Virus record (IMG/VR): IMGVR_UViG_3300006916_000532
Coordinates: 1-20,236 of that record
Strand: one strand, 5' to 3'
Length of the DNA: 20,236 nt
Source: a virus
Under the pieces are notes generated by a model. That model searched no databases. It saw nothing but the letters and a program-made list of their open reading frames with translations, and was not told where the DNA came from. The translations under genes were made by a program, and so were the position numbers. Below, in pieces: positions 1-9,007 of the stretch. Each line of letters begins with the position of its first letter. Positions within the stretch are counted from its first letter, which is position 1.

Positions 1-284
1 GCTGACCAATACCACAAAGTTCCATCGCTTTTTATAGCGTGAAACTGTAAAGCATTCTGACGGGCCACGACCTTTGTAAACGTGTGAGTAGACGCTGGCC
101 CAACATTGAAAGTTTTTGGAACGCTTGGATTTGCCCAAATTGAGGCACTGCCGTACATCTGCGTGCCTGTGTTGCTTACACTATTAGGTGTGATGCCTGA
201 TCCACCACCGCCACCACTTTGTGTCGTAAAAAACCCATCGACGTTATCGATGTCTGCTGTAGGCACTCCTGAAATTTCTCCCAT
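1..284 (-). CDS. RCC1-repeat-like tail-tip protein, partial (N-terminus only)
   Basis: The first 94 codons of a gene run off the left window edge without a stop. The ATG shares one base with the TAA of the upstream fibre gene (TAATG), which fixes the start. The product opens MGEISGVPTADIDNVDGFF, has a Gly-rich hinge, and by the edge reads HAIKSDGTLWYWS, which matches the core of an RCC1-type beta-propeller blade (xxAIKxDGTLWxWG). RCC1-like repeats occur in tail and appendage proteins of marine phages, so a role in the tail tip or receptor contact is inferred from position and this motif. Only one blade is visible, so the propeller is a prediction. It is the last gene visible in the tail module. 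Confidence 0.6.
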   Translation of the reverse strand, partial: MGEISGVPTADIDNVDGFFTTQSGGGGGSGITPNSVSNTGTQMYGSASIWANPSVPKTFNVGPASTHTFTKVVARQNALQFHAIKSDGTLWYWS

Positions 285-2317
285 TATGAATCAATTTGTA
301 CCCAATCTTGCGATGGGTTGAAATAACACATTACTTGCCCTCCTTGCAAGCTTGCTACAAAATAGCCAACAATTCGAGAATACTCGTCCGCCGTATCTGG
401 TGCAGTTGCGCTGAACGCGCCTGAAGCGCCCAACCATAACGGAGATCCTGCGCTTGCCCCGGATATAGAACCGCTTGCATTGACCATGCCTTGCAAAACA
501 CAAACCCCGCTACCTGTATGGAAACCCAAAAACTTCTTGGCGTTTGCGTTATTCTTTGCAGCCAAAGCATCGCCCATTATGTCAACAATCTTGTTTGAGG
601 CCACGCTGACATCGGCGTTCATCGTCACGTTGGCCGACGTCGTAAATGCGTCGTAGTCATACGCAGTCGGTGAACCACCGCCAGTGGCTTGATTTGTCCA
701 GCTTAATACACCGTTTCCATCAGTCTTCAGGACTTGATTTGAGCTTCCATTTGTCGTTGGCAGCGTGAGAGTGTAGTTTGCTTGTTCGGCGTGATCAGGG
801 CTTTGTATCGTGACCCCGTGTGACCCTGCTTCGCACATCAGCTTAATTGCGCCTGGGTTCGTGTTGCCATTGACCTGCACTAAGCCTGTGCCGTTAGGGT
901 CAAGTTCGATGTTACCGTTACTCGTGCTTGTAGTAATCTTCTGGGCCTTGACATCTAAGTCACCGCCAAGTTCAGGTGATGTGTCATCAATTACGTCTTG
1001 CAATGCGCTATCAGCAGTACTGCCTTGCGCTGCCGTAGCGTAATCAGATGAGTCGAACGCCTTGACCTGTGCAAGATTAGTCACCTCTGAATCCATCAGT
1101 GCCCCTGCCGCAGCTACGTTAGTCGTGTCCGTTACGTCTGCTCCCGTTTCAATGCCTGAAAGCTTTGTAGCATCTGCACTTGGGTAGCTGTTCTTTGCCG
1201 TATTCGCTGTTATCGCGTTAGCTTGAGCTGTAGATATTGTAGTCGTGTCACCTTCCAAAGCCGTTCCCGCTGACGTGCCGAACCCAGGGAAGGATGTCTT
1301 GGCTGTATTTGCAACGACCGCAGAATCGGCAGCAATATCAGCAGTACGAGCCAATGTACCGCTGGATGTCGGCAAGTCAATAATAGTATCTGCTGATGCT
1401 TGATTGCGTATAAACGCCAAATCATTGGTGCTGCTCTCGATGCGAAAACGAGTTCCCGTCTTTACATCAAACAAAGCCGTGTTTGCGGTAGCTGTGCCGT
1501 TAATCTCGGCAGCAGTAAACGCCGTTTCGCTGCCTGAAGCACCTGCCGCAACAATGAAGTCGATTTCACCCGGAGATGTCTCAGTCATTTTCACCTCCGT
1601 GACCCCCGTCTTCAATCGAGCGGTAGTTGAGGTCAGCGTCATCTCGGAGTCGGTTGCAAACTTGACCTTGCCCTCTGTGGCTGTCAAATCCAAACGCCCC
1701 TCGTCGGTGCTGGTGCCCGATCCGTCGGCGGTCAAGGTTGTGCTTGAGCCGCTTTTTAGCAAGGTAGTTAACTCTTGCAGGCTTCCGCTTGCAGAGAAAT
1801 CGCCTGATGAATTAGCAACAAGTACATCGCCATTCGACACCCCTGAAGTGCTGACGTCACTAAGTTCGTTCAGCTCGCTGGCACCTCCAGACTGGTCTAC
1901 ATACTCTAAAGATGTGGCGCCTGAGTTAACAGCTAACACCTGACCAGATGTGCCAATAGAATTGGGTACATCTGAGAGAACGCCTATTGCCTGTCCCGAA
2001 ACCGAGTTGGTGTCTTCTACATAGCTAATCACAAAGTTTGACCCGCTTGGACGGGTTGATGTGACCATTATTTTGTCTGTCGATTCCAAGGCGATAGGAG
2101 AAACCAACAAATCAACGCTTTCATTAGACGTCAATGCCTGGTTAACAATCTGCATAGACGTTGTGCCCTTTTTGACACTCAGCGTTACAGTTGCGCCATT
2201 TGAGTCGGTGCATATAATGCTTGATATAACCGTGTTGCTTGCGCTCGCGGCAAAAGCTTGTTGACTCGTGTTAGCTTGCGTAACTGTAAACTGCGCTATT
2301 TTGTATGCTGTAGCCAT
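284..2317 (-). CDS. Tail fibre-like structural protein (677 aa)
   Basis: This is a Ser/Thr/Ala/Gly-rich, Cys-poor protein, typical of trimeric phage fibres. The first ~105 residues look like a compact N-terminal domain. The middle carries loose repeats seen in marine phage fibres: a stretch beginning SGIETGADVTDTTNV near residue 390, followed by a segment reading SPELGGDLDV. The last ~55 residues (SPLWLGASGAF, RIVGYFVA, CYFNPSQDWVQI) resemble the C-terminal beta domain that ends many such fibres. The ATG overlaps the stop of the 924-aa tail gene by one base (TAATG), and its own TAA overlaps the next start the same way. No enzymatic motif (lyase, peptidase, chaperone) was recognised. Receptor binding is inferred from composition and position at the end of the tail module. 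Confidence 0.7.
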   Translation of the reverse strand: MATAYKIAQFTVTQANTSQQAFAASASNTVISSIICTDSNGATVTLSVKKGTTSMQIVNQALTSNESVDLLVSPIALESTDKIMVTSTRPSGSNFVISYVEDTNSVSGQAIGVLSDVPNSIGTSGQVLAVNSGATSLEYVDQSGGASELNELSDVSTSGVSNGDVLVANSSGDFSASGSLQELTTLLKSGSSTTLTADGSGTSTDEGRLDLTATEGKVKFATDSEMTLTSTTARLKTGVTEVKMTETSPGEIDFIVAAGASGSETAFTAAEINGTATANTALFDVKTGTRFRIESSTNDLAFIRNQASADTIIDLPTSSGTLARTADIAADSAVVANTAKTSFPGFGTSAGTALEGDTTTISTAQANAITANTAKNSYPSADATKLSGIETGADVTDTTNVAAAGALMDSEVTNLAQVKAFDSSDYATAAQGSTADSALQDVIDDTSPELGGDLDVKAQKITTSTSNGNIELDPNGTGLVQVNGNTNPGAIKLMCEAGSHGVTIQSPDHAEQANYTLTLPTTNGSSNQVLKTDGNGVLSWTNQATGGGSPTAYDYDAFTTSANVTMNADVSVASNKIVDIMGDALAAKNNANAKKFLGFHTGSGVCVLQGMVNASGSISGASAGSPLWLGASGAFSATAPDTADEYSRIVGYFVASLQGGQVMCYFNPSQDWVQIDS

Positions 2318-5091
2318 TATTTCTTGCTAATAAAGATTGGGAACAGGTCGCCAAACAGGGAGCTTCCTCCTGTGGAAATGTTGTCCAAATCTACGCTATT
2401 TGTGACGGTAATTAGGTCTGTTTTTGAGGAGATTCCTGACACGGTTGTGCTCAATGATTCGTGCTTTTGAAAGACGTGATTGACCCCACCCCCAGGCACA
2501 AAATCTCCATCGCCTGCCCCTGGAGGGTTGTTTGGGTCTCGCCCGGTATCGTCCTGTTCCTCAGTAATAGTGGCCTCAGACGTATACCCGCACAACAAGG
2601 CTTCTATCCTTTGCGCGTGGTCCTTCAGCTGTATTGTTATTGAGTGAGGAAGGAACTCTTCATTTCCCGCGCTCAGTTTGGAGGTGTTAAACTTCTTGTA
2701 TGGGCGGCATACATCCAAAAACTGCACGCTTTCGTCTAAACGAGGCCGTATGATTGTGCCCGTCACCATTTGACGAGCGTGACCACGAATGTTTATGGCC
2801 CTGGCCGTAGTGTAATACCCCATCGAGGTGTACATGCTTGAAAACGGCATGTCCGACGAGGTGAACCCATCAGGATGCATCTTTATGTTGTCCTCTCTGT
2901 TTAGAGGGCTGGAGGTGTCGCTGGGGTGTGTGGCGCGATAACGACCGAACGCCCTGTTGCCTGAGTTCTCAAAGGTAGCCCCAAAAGCGGTGCTGTTTAA
3001 CGAAATCTGCTCCGATCCGTTGCCGCTATCGTCAAAAGCGACGTATCTGGCGTCATAATTCTCTGTGCCGTCACCAAGGTATACCTCAATGCCTGACAGC
3101 TGAAAATGCTTCAGTATCGAGTGGTTTTCGCTGTATTGACTAGTTGCGCTTACCACAGACGGAGGGGTAACCAAAGGCCAGTCTGAGGCTGCAAATTTTT
3201 GGTTTTCTGTAGCCTCTCCAACTACGTCAATCGCGTTGCCTGATGAGTCAAATAAGTTGTTCCAGTCGTTATTGTGAGGAATCTCATACAATCTCAGTGC
3301 GCTGCCTATTTGAAGCTTAGTGAACGAAGCAGATGCTCCGTCAGCGGTGTATGGCGCCTCTATCTGCTCGTCGAATCGATAGATAAAGTGATTTCTTGAG
3401 TGATCTTTTTTTAGTACGTTGTCAGCGTCTGCGTCTTGCTTGAGTAGCGGCGGCGTGTAAAAGCTGTAGGTAAAATCCTCTGATTGAAGGAACTCATCAG
3501 TAGTTCCTGCACCCTCATCGGTCAGGATACTAGGATCTGCACCAATCATAATCTCCAAAAAAGCCTCGTCATACATCGCGTCGGCATCATCTACCCACGT
3601 ATACTGTTCATAGGTCTTTGGAGTGTAGTCAGCGCTTGTGTCCGGAACATCTACTCCGTAAGCTTCCCCTGAACTATAGAAACCGAGCGACCTAACGCGA
3701 CGGCGCAAAGCATACCAATTAGTTCCATCATTGACTCGAACCGTCATGCGCAAAACCGCCAGATTTCCTCTGTTTTGGTTCTCAAAATTGCTTCCTGACG
3801 TCCAGTATTGAGCACTACCAGAGAAATGCAGCCTAAATGACCCCCCATCGTCACCCTTCGGTATTTCGATGTCGGTTATGATACCTTGAGTGGGCACATT
3901 TGAGTACACGTTTTTTGTAGTGACCACAGGGAAGTTGCCTGTTGAGATTGAATCAAGGCGGTACAAGTAAGTCTCTAAGCCCGGACCGTCGTAGCCCATT
4001 CCCGACCTAAAAATCAGATCGCTACCCGCTCCTTCGTGAACTTGAGCGATAGAACCCACCGGATATACACCCCTTCTCGCTGCCCCTTTCAGGAATTGAG
4101 CACCAATATGGTCTAAATACACGACCTGCGGGTCTGTATCGTTGTCGGTGCCGTTGGAGGTGTAAACAGATGAGTGACTAAAATTTCCGTTCTCGTCCTT
4201 TGTCCATTCGAAAAACCCTATGTCGTCGTCATCACCGTTTATGATGCGCTCACGATCAAACAGGTGAAATTTACCCTCTGAAAAACAGAAAGTGGCCCCT
4301 AAAGAGGCGCAAATGTCGTGCAAAATCTCGTATGTAGACACGAATCCACTGCGGCGATCTGTGCGCTTGCGCTCAAAAGCAATGTCTCGCTTCTCCCTTG
4401 GAGCGGGTCGCGTGTAAAAGGAGTCTGCCTTCAAAAAGAAGTGGTCCAGCACAGCGTCATTCGAGGGGAAGTGATTGTGTGTGGAGTTTCCTGGCCTTAC
4501 GAGTCGATGCTCAACAAACATAGGGTAGTCATGACCATCGGAACCAGTGCCTTCTAGCTCGTCGTCAATTATTGACCAATGAGGCAGTTTTTGAACGACT
4601 TCCTTGAGCCAGTACACCAGGCTTGTTTCACCCGTAAACAGGTCGCCGTTAGTGTCTTTGTAGTCCACGTTCTTCAGCGAAGCAATGCCGTCACTAGCCA
4701 CGAATGTGGTCAGGATTCTACCGTCGTCAATCTTCTCGGTTACTTCTTCGGGATGAATGATGCCTGCCCATTCAAAATCTTCTTGAACAGAGGTCTTTCG
4801 ATACAGGCGAACAAACATCCTGAACTCGTCACCAGCAAAACAAGGCACAGTAATATGAGTGCGCTCGGTCTCCGTGAGGTAGGCAGAGAACTTCATTGAC
4901 GAACTCATGATCGGCTGCAACACGTCGTCAACAGACCCCTTCCAATCCAGTACAAATCCTGGATCAGAGATCTCTACCGTTGTGAACGGCGAAAAGCTGC
5001 CTTGAGACACGATGTTTACGTCCCACACCTCCAGTCGGTATGAGAATCCGTCAATGACGTCGTATGTGGTATTTACTATTCGTCTAGCCAT
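2317..5091 (-). CDS. Tail-tip/baseplate-like protein of unknown family (924 aa)
   Basis: This gene directly follows the tape measure and overlaps its end by 8 bases, the place where siphophages encode distal tail and tail-associated proteins. The N-terminus (FSYRLEVWD, then EISDPGFVLDWKG) suggests a beta-rich module followed by a long mixed region. A Gly/Pro-rich flexible hinge (NNPPGAGDGDFVPGGG) lies near residues 850-868, before a ~55-residue tail ending in FPIFISKK. I recognised no peptidase, lysozyme or hydrolase motif. From position and size it is probably the tip hub or adaptor holding the fibres, replacing separate Dit and Tal proteins, since no other candidates lie between tape measure and fibre. 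The family name is unknown to me, so the function is inference from gene order. Confidence 0.6.
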   Translation of the reverse strand: MARRIVNTTYDVIDGFSYRLEVWDVNIVSQGSFSPFTTVEISDPGFVLDWKGSVDDVLQPIMSSSMKFSAYLTETERTHITVPCFAGDEFRMFVRLYRKTSVQEDFEWAGIIHPEEVTEKIDDGRILTTFVASDGIASLKNVDYKDTNGDLFTGETSLVYWLKEVVQKLPHWSIIDDELEGTGSDGHDYPMFVEHRLVRPGNSTHNHFPSNDAVLDHFFLKADSFYTRPAPREKRDIAFERKRTDRRSGFVSTYEILHDICASLGATFCFSEGKFHLFDRERIINGDDDDIGFFEWTKDENGNFSHSSVYTSNGTDNDTDPQVVYLDHIGAQFLKGAARRGVYPVGSIAQVHEGAGSDLIFRSGMGYDGPGLETYLYRLDSISTGNFPVVTTKNVYSNVPTQGIITDIEIPKGDDGGSFRLHFSGSAQYWTSGSNFENQNRGNLAVLRMTVRVNDGTNWYALRRRVRSLGFYSSGEAYGVDVPDTSADYTPKTYEQYTWVDDADAMYDEAFLEIMIGADPSILTDEGAGTTDEFLQSEDFTYSFYTPPLLKQDADADNVLKKDHSRNHFIYRFDEQIEAPYTADGASASFTKLQIGSALRLYEIPHNNDWNNLFDSSGNAIDVVGEATENQKFAASDWPLVTPPSVVSATSQYSENHSILKHFQLSGIEVYLGDGTENYDARYVAFDDSGNGSEQISLNSTAFGATFENSGNRAFGRYRATHPSDTSSPLNREDNIKMHPDGFTSSDMPFSSMYTSMGYYTTARAINIRGHARQMVTGTIIRPRLDESVQFLDVCRPYKKFNTSKLSAGNEEFLPHSITIQLKDHAQRIEALLCGYTSEATITEEQDDTGRDPNNPPGAGDGDFVPGGGVNHVFQKHESLSTTVSGISSKTDLITVTNSVDLDNISTGGSSLFGDLFPIFISKK

Positions 5092-7657
5092 ATATTCGGT
5101 CTAATGCTGTTGCTCCACGTCGTGTCCCAAACACCAAGTCGGAACCGCTTATGTATCCTTCAGTGCGCATGTTTGGCCCTGCGCTTCTGTTGAAGCTACC
5201 CATATTCATACCGCTCATGATAAACTGTCCCATTTTTTGACCTCCAAGCGCATTTTTAGCAGCAAATGCTACAGTAGACGTGCCTCCTGAGAGAATAGAC
5301 AGTATAGCAAAAGCAGCAATCAAAGCGATCACCTTAGCCAAAACCCTGTTCAGGGCGGAAAGCAAGTTTGTCCTGAGTGATTCAGCAAAGGTAGCGCTTC
5401 CATTTATCGCGTCTTGAAAAGCCCTAGAAATAGTGCTTCCAAAGAACTGACCCACAGCAAGAGCTGTATCTCTTATCTGTTGGGCGTTTGCCTCCATAAG
5501 CGCCTCAAGCTCTTTTTCCCTTGCTTGTTGCTTTGCCCGTATGTCATCAAGGGCTTTTTTGGTGGCGTCAGCTCTTTCCTTTTCCTCTTTTGCAAGGTTC
5601 CTGGATTCGCCTCCTAAAGCCTTGTAGTAACCGATTAGAGCCTCAACCTCCTCTCCCAGTTTGGTAGTTTCTTCCGTTATGAGTCCTGTCCTGGCAAGCT
5701 CCTCTGCTTTTTGCAGGTTTATGCTTTTCTGCCTTCCCTCTAATACTTGAAGCGCTATGTTTGCTTTTGCAATATCTCCAGAGCCATCACCAAAAGAAAA
5801 GTCTGTTAGCCGTTGCGCTTTTTCAAACTCATCGATAATGTCTCTGTCAAATATCGGTATGTCTTTGTCCTTCTTCTTGTTAAGGTCGTCAAAAGTAATA
5901 CCGTACAGTTTGAGCACTTTCTCTAAATCAGCTATCTCTGCGCTGATCTTCTTTACCGATTCAGGGTCAAGTATGTCCCCAGCTTTAGCACTGCGTCTGG
6001 CCCTATCAAGGTCGTCAAGCAACTTGAGGCGGCGCTCCAAAAGCTTGTTTAGCGTGTCGCCTTCATTAAGGCTTTCTCCTGGAGGTGGAAGGTTGTCAGG
6101 ACCAAGGAACTTATCAAGCTCCTGTCGTCTGCGGATGGAAAGCCTAACCTCTTTTGCGTAGTCGGCCTGAGCAGCAGTCAGCTCTTCTATCTGCTTGATC
6201 AGAGCGTCTCGTCTTGATGCCTCTGCGGGGTTCATCCCCGGATTCCTTTCAAGCTGGTTATTAAGATCGTTCAATGTCAGCTCAAACTGAGCGAGCTTCC
6301 TAAGCTGATCTTCGCTTACAAACTTGGTTTTTGCGATGTCCTCAAATCCCTTGTCTGCGCTCGAAAGTGCTCGCCTAAGCTCTTCCAAAGAAAGGACTGT
6401 TGCGTCTGTTTCTTGAGCAAACGCCAGCTGCTGCGCTAATCCAGCCCCTATAGCGCCGATAAGAGCTATTATCGCTGTGGGTATAGCGCCAACTGCGCTG
6501 ACTAAAAAAGCTACAGCCCCTGCCACAACACCAAGCACGGTAACGATTGCGCCAAAGGCTACGGTAAGGACGCCCGAATTAGCCACCGCACTTTTGGCCT
6601 CATCACTCATATCAGCCAGACCTCGTATAAACCTGGCAAGGTTGTCTGTCAGAGTCAAAAGCTCTCCACCAAAAGAATCGACAAAGCTGATTGACAGCTC
6701 CTGGCTGGCTGACTGAACACGTTTAAAGGATGCCTGTAGAGAAGTGTCCAGGGTCGTAGCAAACCCTTGAAGGAATCCTTCTGAGTTGGATATTTCTAAC
6801 CGTAGCTTTATAAACTCATCCCGCAAACCGCCGAGGGCAGCAGCCGGACCAGCCCCACGAAGGCCGAACTGTTCGAGTTCAGCAGAGAACCCCTTGCTGT
6901 CATTCAAAAGCTCCTCTAGAGCCTCTTCCGCCGTGAACCCGTCTTTAGCAAGCTGTGCGAGAATACGACGTAAAGCAGTACCACCACGACTAGCGTCAAA
7001 ACCTCGGTCCGCAAGCAGACCCAGTAAAGCCGTGGTGTCGGCCAGGTCGAAGCCAGCTGCCGCCGCTTCCGATCCCACATAGTTTAACGATGCAGCAAGC
7101 GTTTCTGCATTGATCGCGGTGTTTGCAGCTACAGCAGCGAACAGGTTCCCTACATACGCCGCCTGCTCTGCCTCTGGTCCGACCCTAGCAAGCGAGTCGG
7201 CAAAACGATTCATCGTCTTAACAAGGAACTCGCCTGCGGGGGCGAGCTGCATGTCCATGGCTTGAGCAAATTGCAGGACAGTTCCCTGAATACGCTGTAT
7301 GGTCTGATTAGATTTACCCAGCTTTGCCAATGAAAGCTGAAGCTCACTAATCTCGGTTGCCGTAAAGATTGTAGAGGCACCTAACTCACGAGCAGACTTG
7401 GTCAGGTTGTCTATGTTTCTGCCCCCGCGAAGTGCCGAAATCTTCTTTTGAGCAAACTCAAATGCTGTAGCCGTTTTTATGGCAGCCGTGGCAGCAGCAG
7501 CAATTGGCAAAGAAATAAAGGTGCTTATGTCGCGACCTATCCTTGTGGCTTTTGAACCGAATCTCTCTAAAGACTTTGTGGCTTTATTTAGCCCTGTAGC
7601 AAACCCTTTAGTGTCCGCTACAACATTAGCCTTTACCGTTACTTGCTTGCTTGCCAT
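5084..7657 (-). CDS. Tail tape measure protein (857 aa)
   Basis: The protein acts as the ruler for tail length and is thought to help DNA delivery through the cell envelope. The N-terminal ~350 residues resemble the PhageMin_Tail/TP901 core: helical and Ala-rich, with TASATEI-style segments such as ASTIFTATEISELQ (94-107) and GFDLADTTALLGLLADRGF (202-220). A long hydrophobic stretch covers residues ~362-407, and a second near the C-terminus begins VLAKVIALIAAFAILSIL. Between them are charged heptad-like helices, likely coiled coil. The length is close to the 853 aa of lambda gpH, which by the usual ~1.5 Å per residue predicts a tail of about 130 nm. The ATG follows the chaperone TAA directly with no gap. 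Together with the frameshifting chaperones upstream, it identifies a long-tailed phage. Confidence 0.93.
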   Translation of the reverse strand: MASKQVTVKANVVADTKGFATGLNKATKSLERFGSKATRIGRDISTFISLPIAAAATAAIKTATAFEFAQKKISALRGGRNIDNLTKSARELGASTIFTATEISELQLSLAKLGKSNQTIQRIQGTVLQFAQAMDMQLAPAGEFLVKTMNRFADSLARVGPEAEQAAYVGNLFAAVAANTAINAETLAASLNYVGSEAAAAGFDLADTTALLGLLADRGFDASRGGTALRRILAQLAKDGFTAEEALEELLNDSKGFSAELEQFGLRGAGPAAALGGLRDEFIKLRLEISNSEGFLQGFATTLDTSLQASFKRVQSASQELSISFVDSFGGELLTLTDNLARFIRGLADMSDEAKSAVANSGVLTVAFGAIVTVLGVVAGAVAFLVSAVGAIPTAIIALIGAIGAGLAQQLAFAQETDATVLSLEELRRALSSADKGFEDIAKTKFVSEDQLRKLAQFELTLNDLNNQLERNPGMNPAEASRRDALIKQIEELTAAQADYAKEVRLSIRRRQELDKFLGPDNLPPPGESLNEGDTLNKLLERRLKLLDDLDRARRSAKAGDILDPESVKKISAEIADLEKVLKLYGITFDDLNKKKDKDIPIFDRDIIDEFEKAQRLTDFSFGDGSGDIAKANIALQVLEGRQKSINLQKAEELARTGLITEETTKLGEEVEALIGYYKALGGESRNLAKEEKERADATKKALDDIRAKQQAREKELEALMEANAQQIRDTALAVGQFFGSTISRAFQDAINGSATFAESLRTNLLSALNRVLAKVIALIAAFAILSILSGGTSTVAFAAKNALGGQKMGQFIMSGMNMGSFNRSAGPNMRTEGYISGSDLVFGTRRGATALDRIYG

Positions 7658-7969
7658 TTAAAAGTTTTTAAAGGTTTCGTATAGCTTTTTAGCGTCCTCT
7701 TTTGTAGGTTGTTTTTTCTTGCCCGAATAAGGCATGAAATCTTCTGGCTTATATCGCTTCCCCTTCGGGGCGTTGATGTTTGCTGTCAACGATAAGGTGG
7801 ATGCTGTGTGGTTCCACGCTAGTTCGTCACTAAAGTACAGCCTTTTTACCACGGACGAGACCTCAGCCAGAGTCATGGTCCAAAAAGACTCAGGAGAGAC
7901 GCCCCTCTTTATGCATTCATGATAGAACCACAAAAGAGAAACGACCTCCTCGTCTTCATCCGCTACTTC
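7658..7969 (-). CDS. Frameshift-encoded C-terminal domain of the tail assembly chaperone (gpGT-like)
   Basis: This reading frame has no ATG near its beginning; its first possible start is a TTG at 7933. It is open back through the end of the preceding chaperone gene and lies in its -1 frame. Joining at the GGGAAAG heptamer (7969-7975) gives a 212-aa product: 109 residues of the first frame, then EVADEDEEVVSLLWFYHE and onward for 103 residues. The motif SPESFWTMTLAEV matches the 'SPxEFWxMTxxEV' pattern of T-domain chaperones. Such fusions bind the tape measure while the unshifted form coats it, and the tape measure gene follows immediately. The ending is Lys-rich. Function rests on family knowledge and gene order; the frameshift rests on the sequence. 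Confidence 0.85.
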   Translation of the reverse strand, partial: EVADEDEEVVSLLWFYHECIKRGVSPESFWTMTLAEVSSVVKRLYFSDELAWNHTASTLSLTANINAPKGKRYKPEDFMPYSGKKKQPTKEDAKKLYETFKNF

Positions 7970-8295
7970 TTTCCCTTGGCGCCAGTGTCCATTGCCGAAG
8001 CAATAGCTTCTGAAACGACCTCTATTTGCCCAGAGTCAAGGATCTCAGCAATAAACTGATCCTTGTTTGCAGAAAACTTTTTGCCAGCATACATCTGCCG
8101 ATTGGCTACGCTGTAGTAGGCGATTAAAGGCACTGCTGTCAGTGGGTCTGATGAGACCCAGGAGTCGAAGTCTTTGAGTTCAATTCCTTCGTTCTTCAAA
8201 ATCAAACGGATAGCGTTCATTGTAAACAACGCATCCTGTTCCTTGTTTTTAAAAGAAACCTTGAACTCCCCTCGAAAGTTGTTGGATAAATCCAT
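7963..8295 (-). CDS. Tail assembly chaperone, unshifted form (gpG-like, 110 aa)
   Basis: This small protein lies between the major tail protein and the tape measure, the standard place for the siphophage tail chaperone. It begins MDLSNNFRGEFKVSFKNKEQD and contains an all-alpha segment typical of the family. The ATG at 8295 lies just below a rho-independent terminator, so it may be translated from read-through or from a new transcript. The stop (TAG, 7963-7965) comes one codon after the slippery heptamer, so most ribosomes should end here and a minority make the longer GT form. It is expected to coat the tape measure protein during tail assembly and to be absent from the mature particle, as in lambda. 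Confidence 0.85.
   Translation of the reverse strand: MDLSNNFRGEFKVSFKNKEQDALFTMNAIRLILKNEGIELKDFDSWVSSDPLTAVPLIAYYSVANRQMYAGKKFSANKDQFIAEILDSGQIEVVSEAIASAMDTGAKGKK
7969..7975 (-). promoter_or_regulatory. -1 programmed ribosomal frameshift site GGGAAAG
   Basis: In the chaperone frame the codons read AAG GGA AAG AAG TAG, so the heptamer G GGA AAG fits the X XXY YYZ rule exactly. It is identical to the slippery sequence of the lambda G/GT genes. A one-base backward slip enters the frame that continues to 7658. The first-frame stop is 3 bases after the heptamer. I see no strong stem-loop just downstream, so any stimulating element is not obvious. Confidence 0.88.
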
Positions 8296-8311
8296 GTGGT
8301 TGATTAAGGGT

Positions 8312-8343
8312 AAAAAGGGGCGACACGACCTTCGCGCCGCCCC
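8312..8343 (-). terminator. Rho-independent terminator after the major tail protein
   Basis: Read on the minus strand, GGGGCGGCGCG pairs with CGTGTCGCCCC (three wobble pairs allow 11 pairs in all) around an AAGGT loop, followed by TTTTT. It sits 16 bases after the tail protein stop and 17 bases before the chaperone ATG. It should reduce transcription of the tape measure and tip genes relative to the major tail protein. Confidence 0.85.
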
Positions 8344-8359
8344 ATAACAAATATACTAA

Positions 8360-9001
8360 TTACGCAGCGATGAACTTGTGCAATTTTCCATAGCCTCGGA
8401 AAGTTGCGCTGTATGTTGCGATATCGTCTACACCACCAGTGAGTGAGCACGACTCGATCAACGCCTGACCTACGTATGAAACAACTCCAGCGTCGTTACC
8501 GAGTCCGTCGTCACCAATCTTTGTGGTGAAGCGAACGAAAACGTACTTTGAGTCCTTCGCCAAGTCGATCAAAGTGATCGGGCTTCCCGTGTCGCCTGAA
8601 CCGCTGGCGGTAAGGTCGATCAGTCCGTCAATAGTGAACGTGTAAGCAAACGCTCCAGATGCGATAAAGTTGGTAGAAGAACCCTCTCCGTCGCGAGCCG
8701 CCACTTCATTGATTGTGTTTGAAGCGTCGAGCGTTGTCGTTGTAGCCGCTGCCAACAAATGAGTTGCAGCAATAGCGGTTTCGGCGACCGCGTCTGGATC
8801 TGAAGTTGTGTCCAGTGTGTAGAGGCCGATGAAGTCGCTGGAAGCGTCAACTGCGAGAAACTTTGCGTCATCCGCAACGCCTGCTGCAACTGCTTCAGCG
8901 GCAGTAGGAGCACTGCCTGATGCGGTGACGACTTCTAACGGAGACGTGGAGCCTCCGTCAATGGCATAGATGCCTAATTGATTTGATGCTAATGTAGCCA
9001 T
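8360..9001 (-). CDS. Major tail protein (213 aa)
   Basis: The predicted tube subunit of the tail is a small, Ala/Ser/Thr-rich beta-type protein lying between the gp10-like completion protein and the tail chaperones, exactly where siphophages encode the tube protein. The centre has TFTIDGLIDL and the C-terminal part reads SCSLTGGVDDIATYSATFRG, a pattern common at the end of tube proteins. A compact start region (AATAATCAATC before ATG at 9001) is A-rich, without a clear Shine-Dalgarno sequence. A strong terminator follows, as expected for a protein made in hundreds of copies. There is no immunoglobulin-like C-terminal add-on. Assignment is by order, size and composition, since tube proteins diverge strongly in sequence. 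Confidence 0.82.
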   Translation of the reverse strand: MATLASNQLGIYAIDGGSTSPLEVVTASGSAPTAAEAVAAGVADDAKFLAVDASSDFIGLYTLDTTSDPDAVAETAIAATHLLAAATTTTLDASNTINEVAARDGEGSSTNFIASGAFAYTFTIDGLIDLTASGSGDTGSPITLIDLAKDSKYVFVRFTTKIGDDGLGNDAGVVSYVGQALIESCSLTGGVDDIATYSATFRGYGKLHKFIAA

Positions 9002-9007
9002 GATTGA

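Noticed and set aside
1404-1943. 179-aa plus-strand frame inside the fibre gene
   Set aside because: Antisense to a low-complexity Ser/Thr/Ala coding region that easily yields open frames; no motif or start signal.
8348-8355. TATATTTG promoter-like box on the minus strand after the major tail protein
   Set aside because: It lies immediately before a terminator, and no TTTG sits at proper distance upstream; probably chance.
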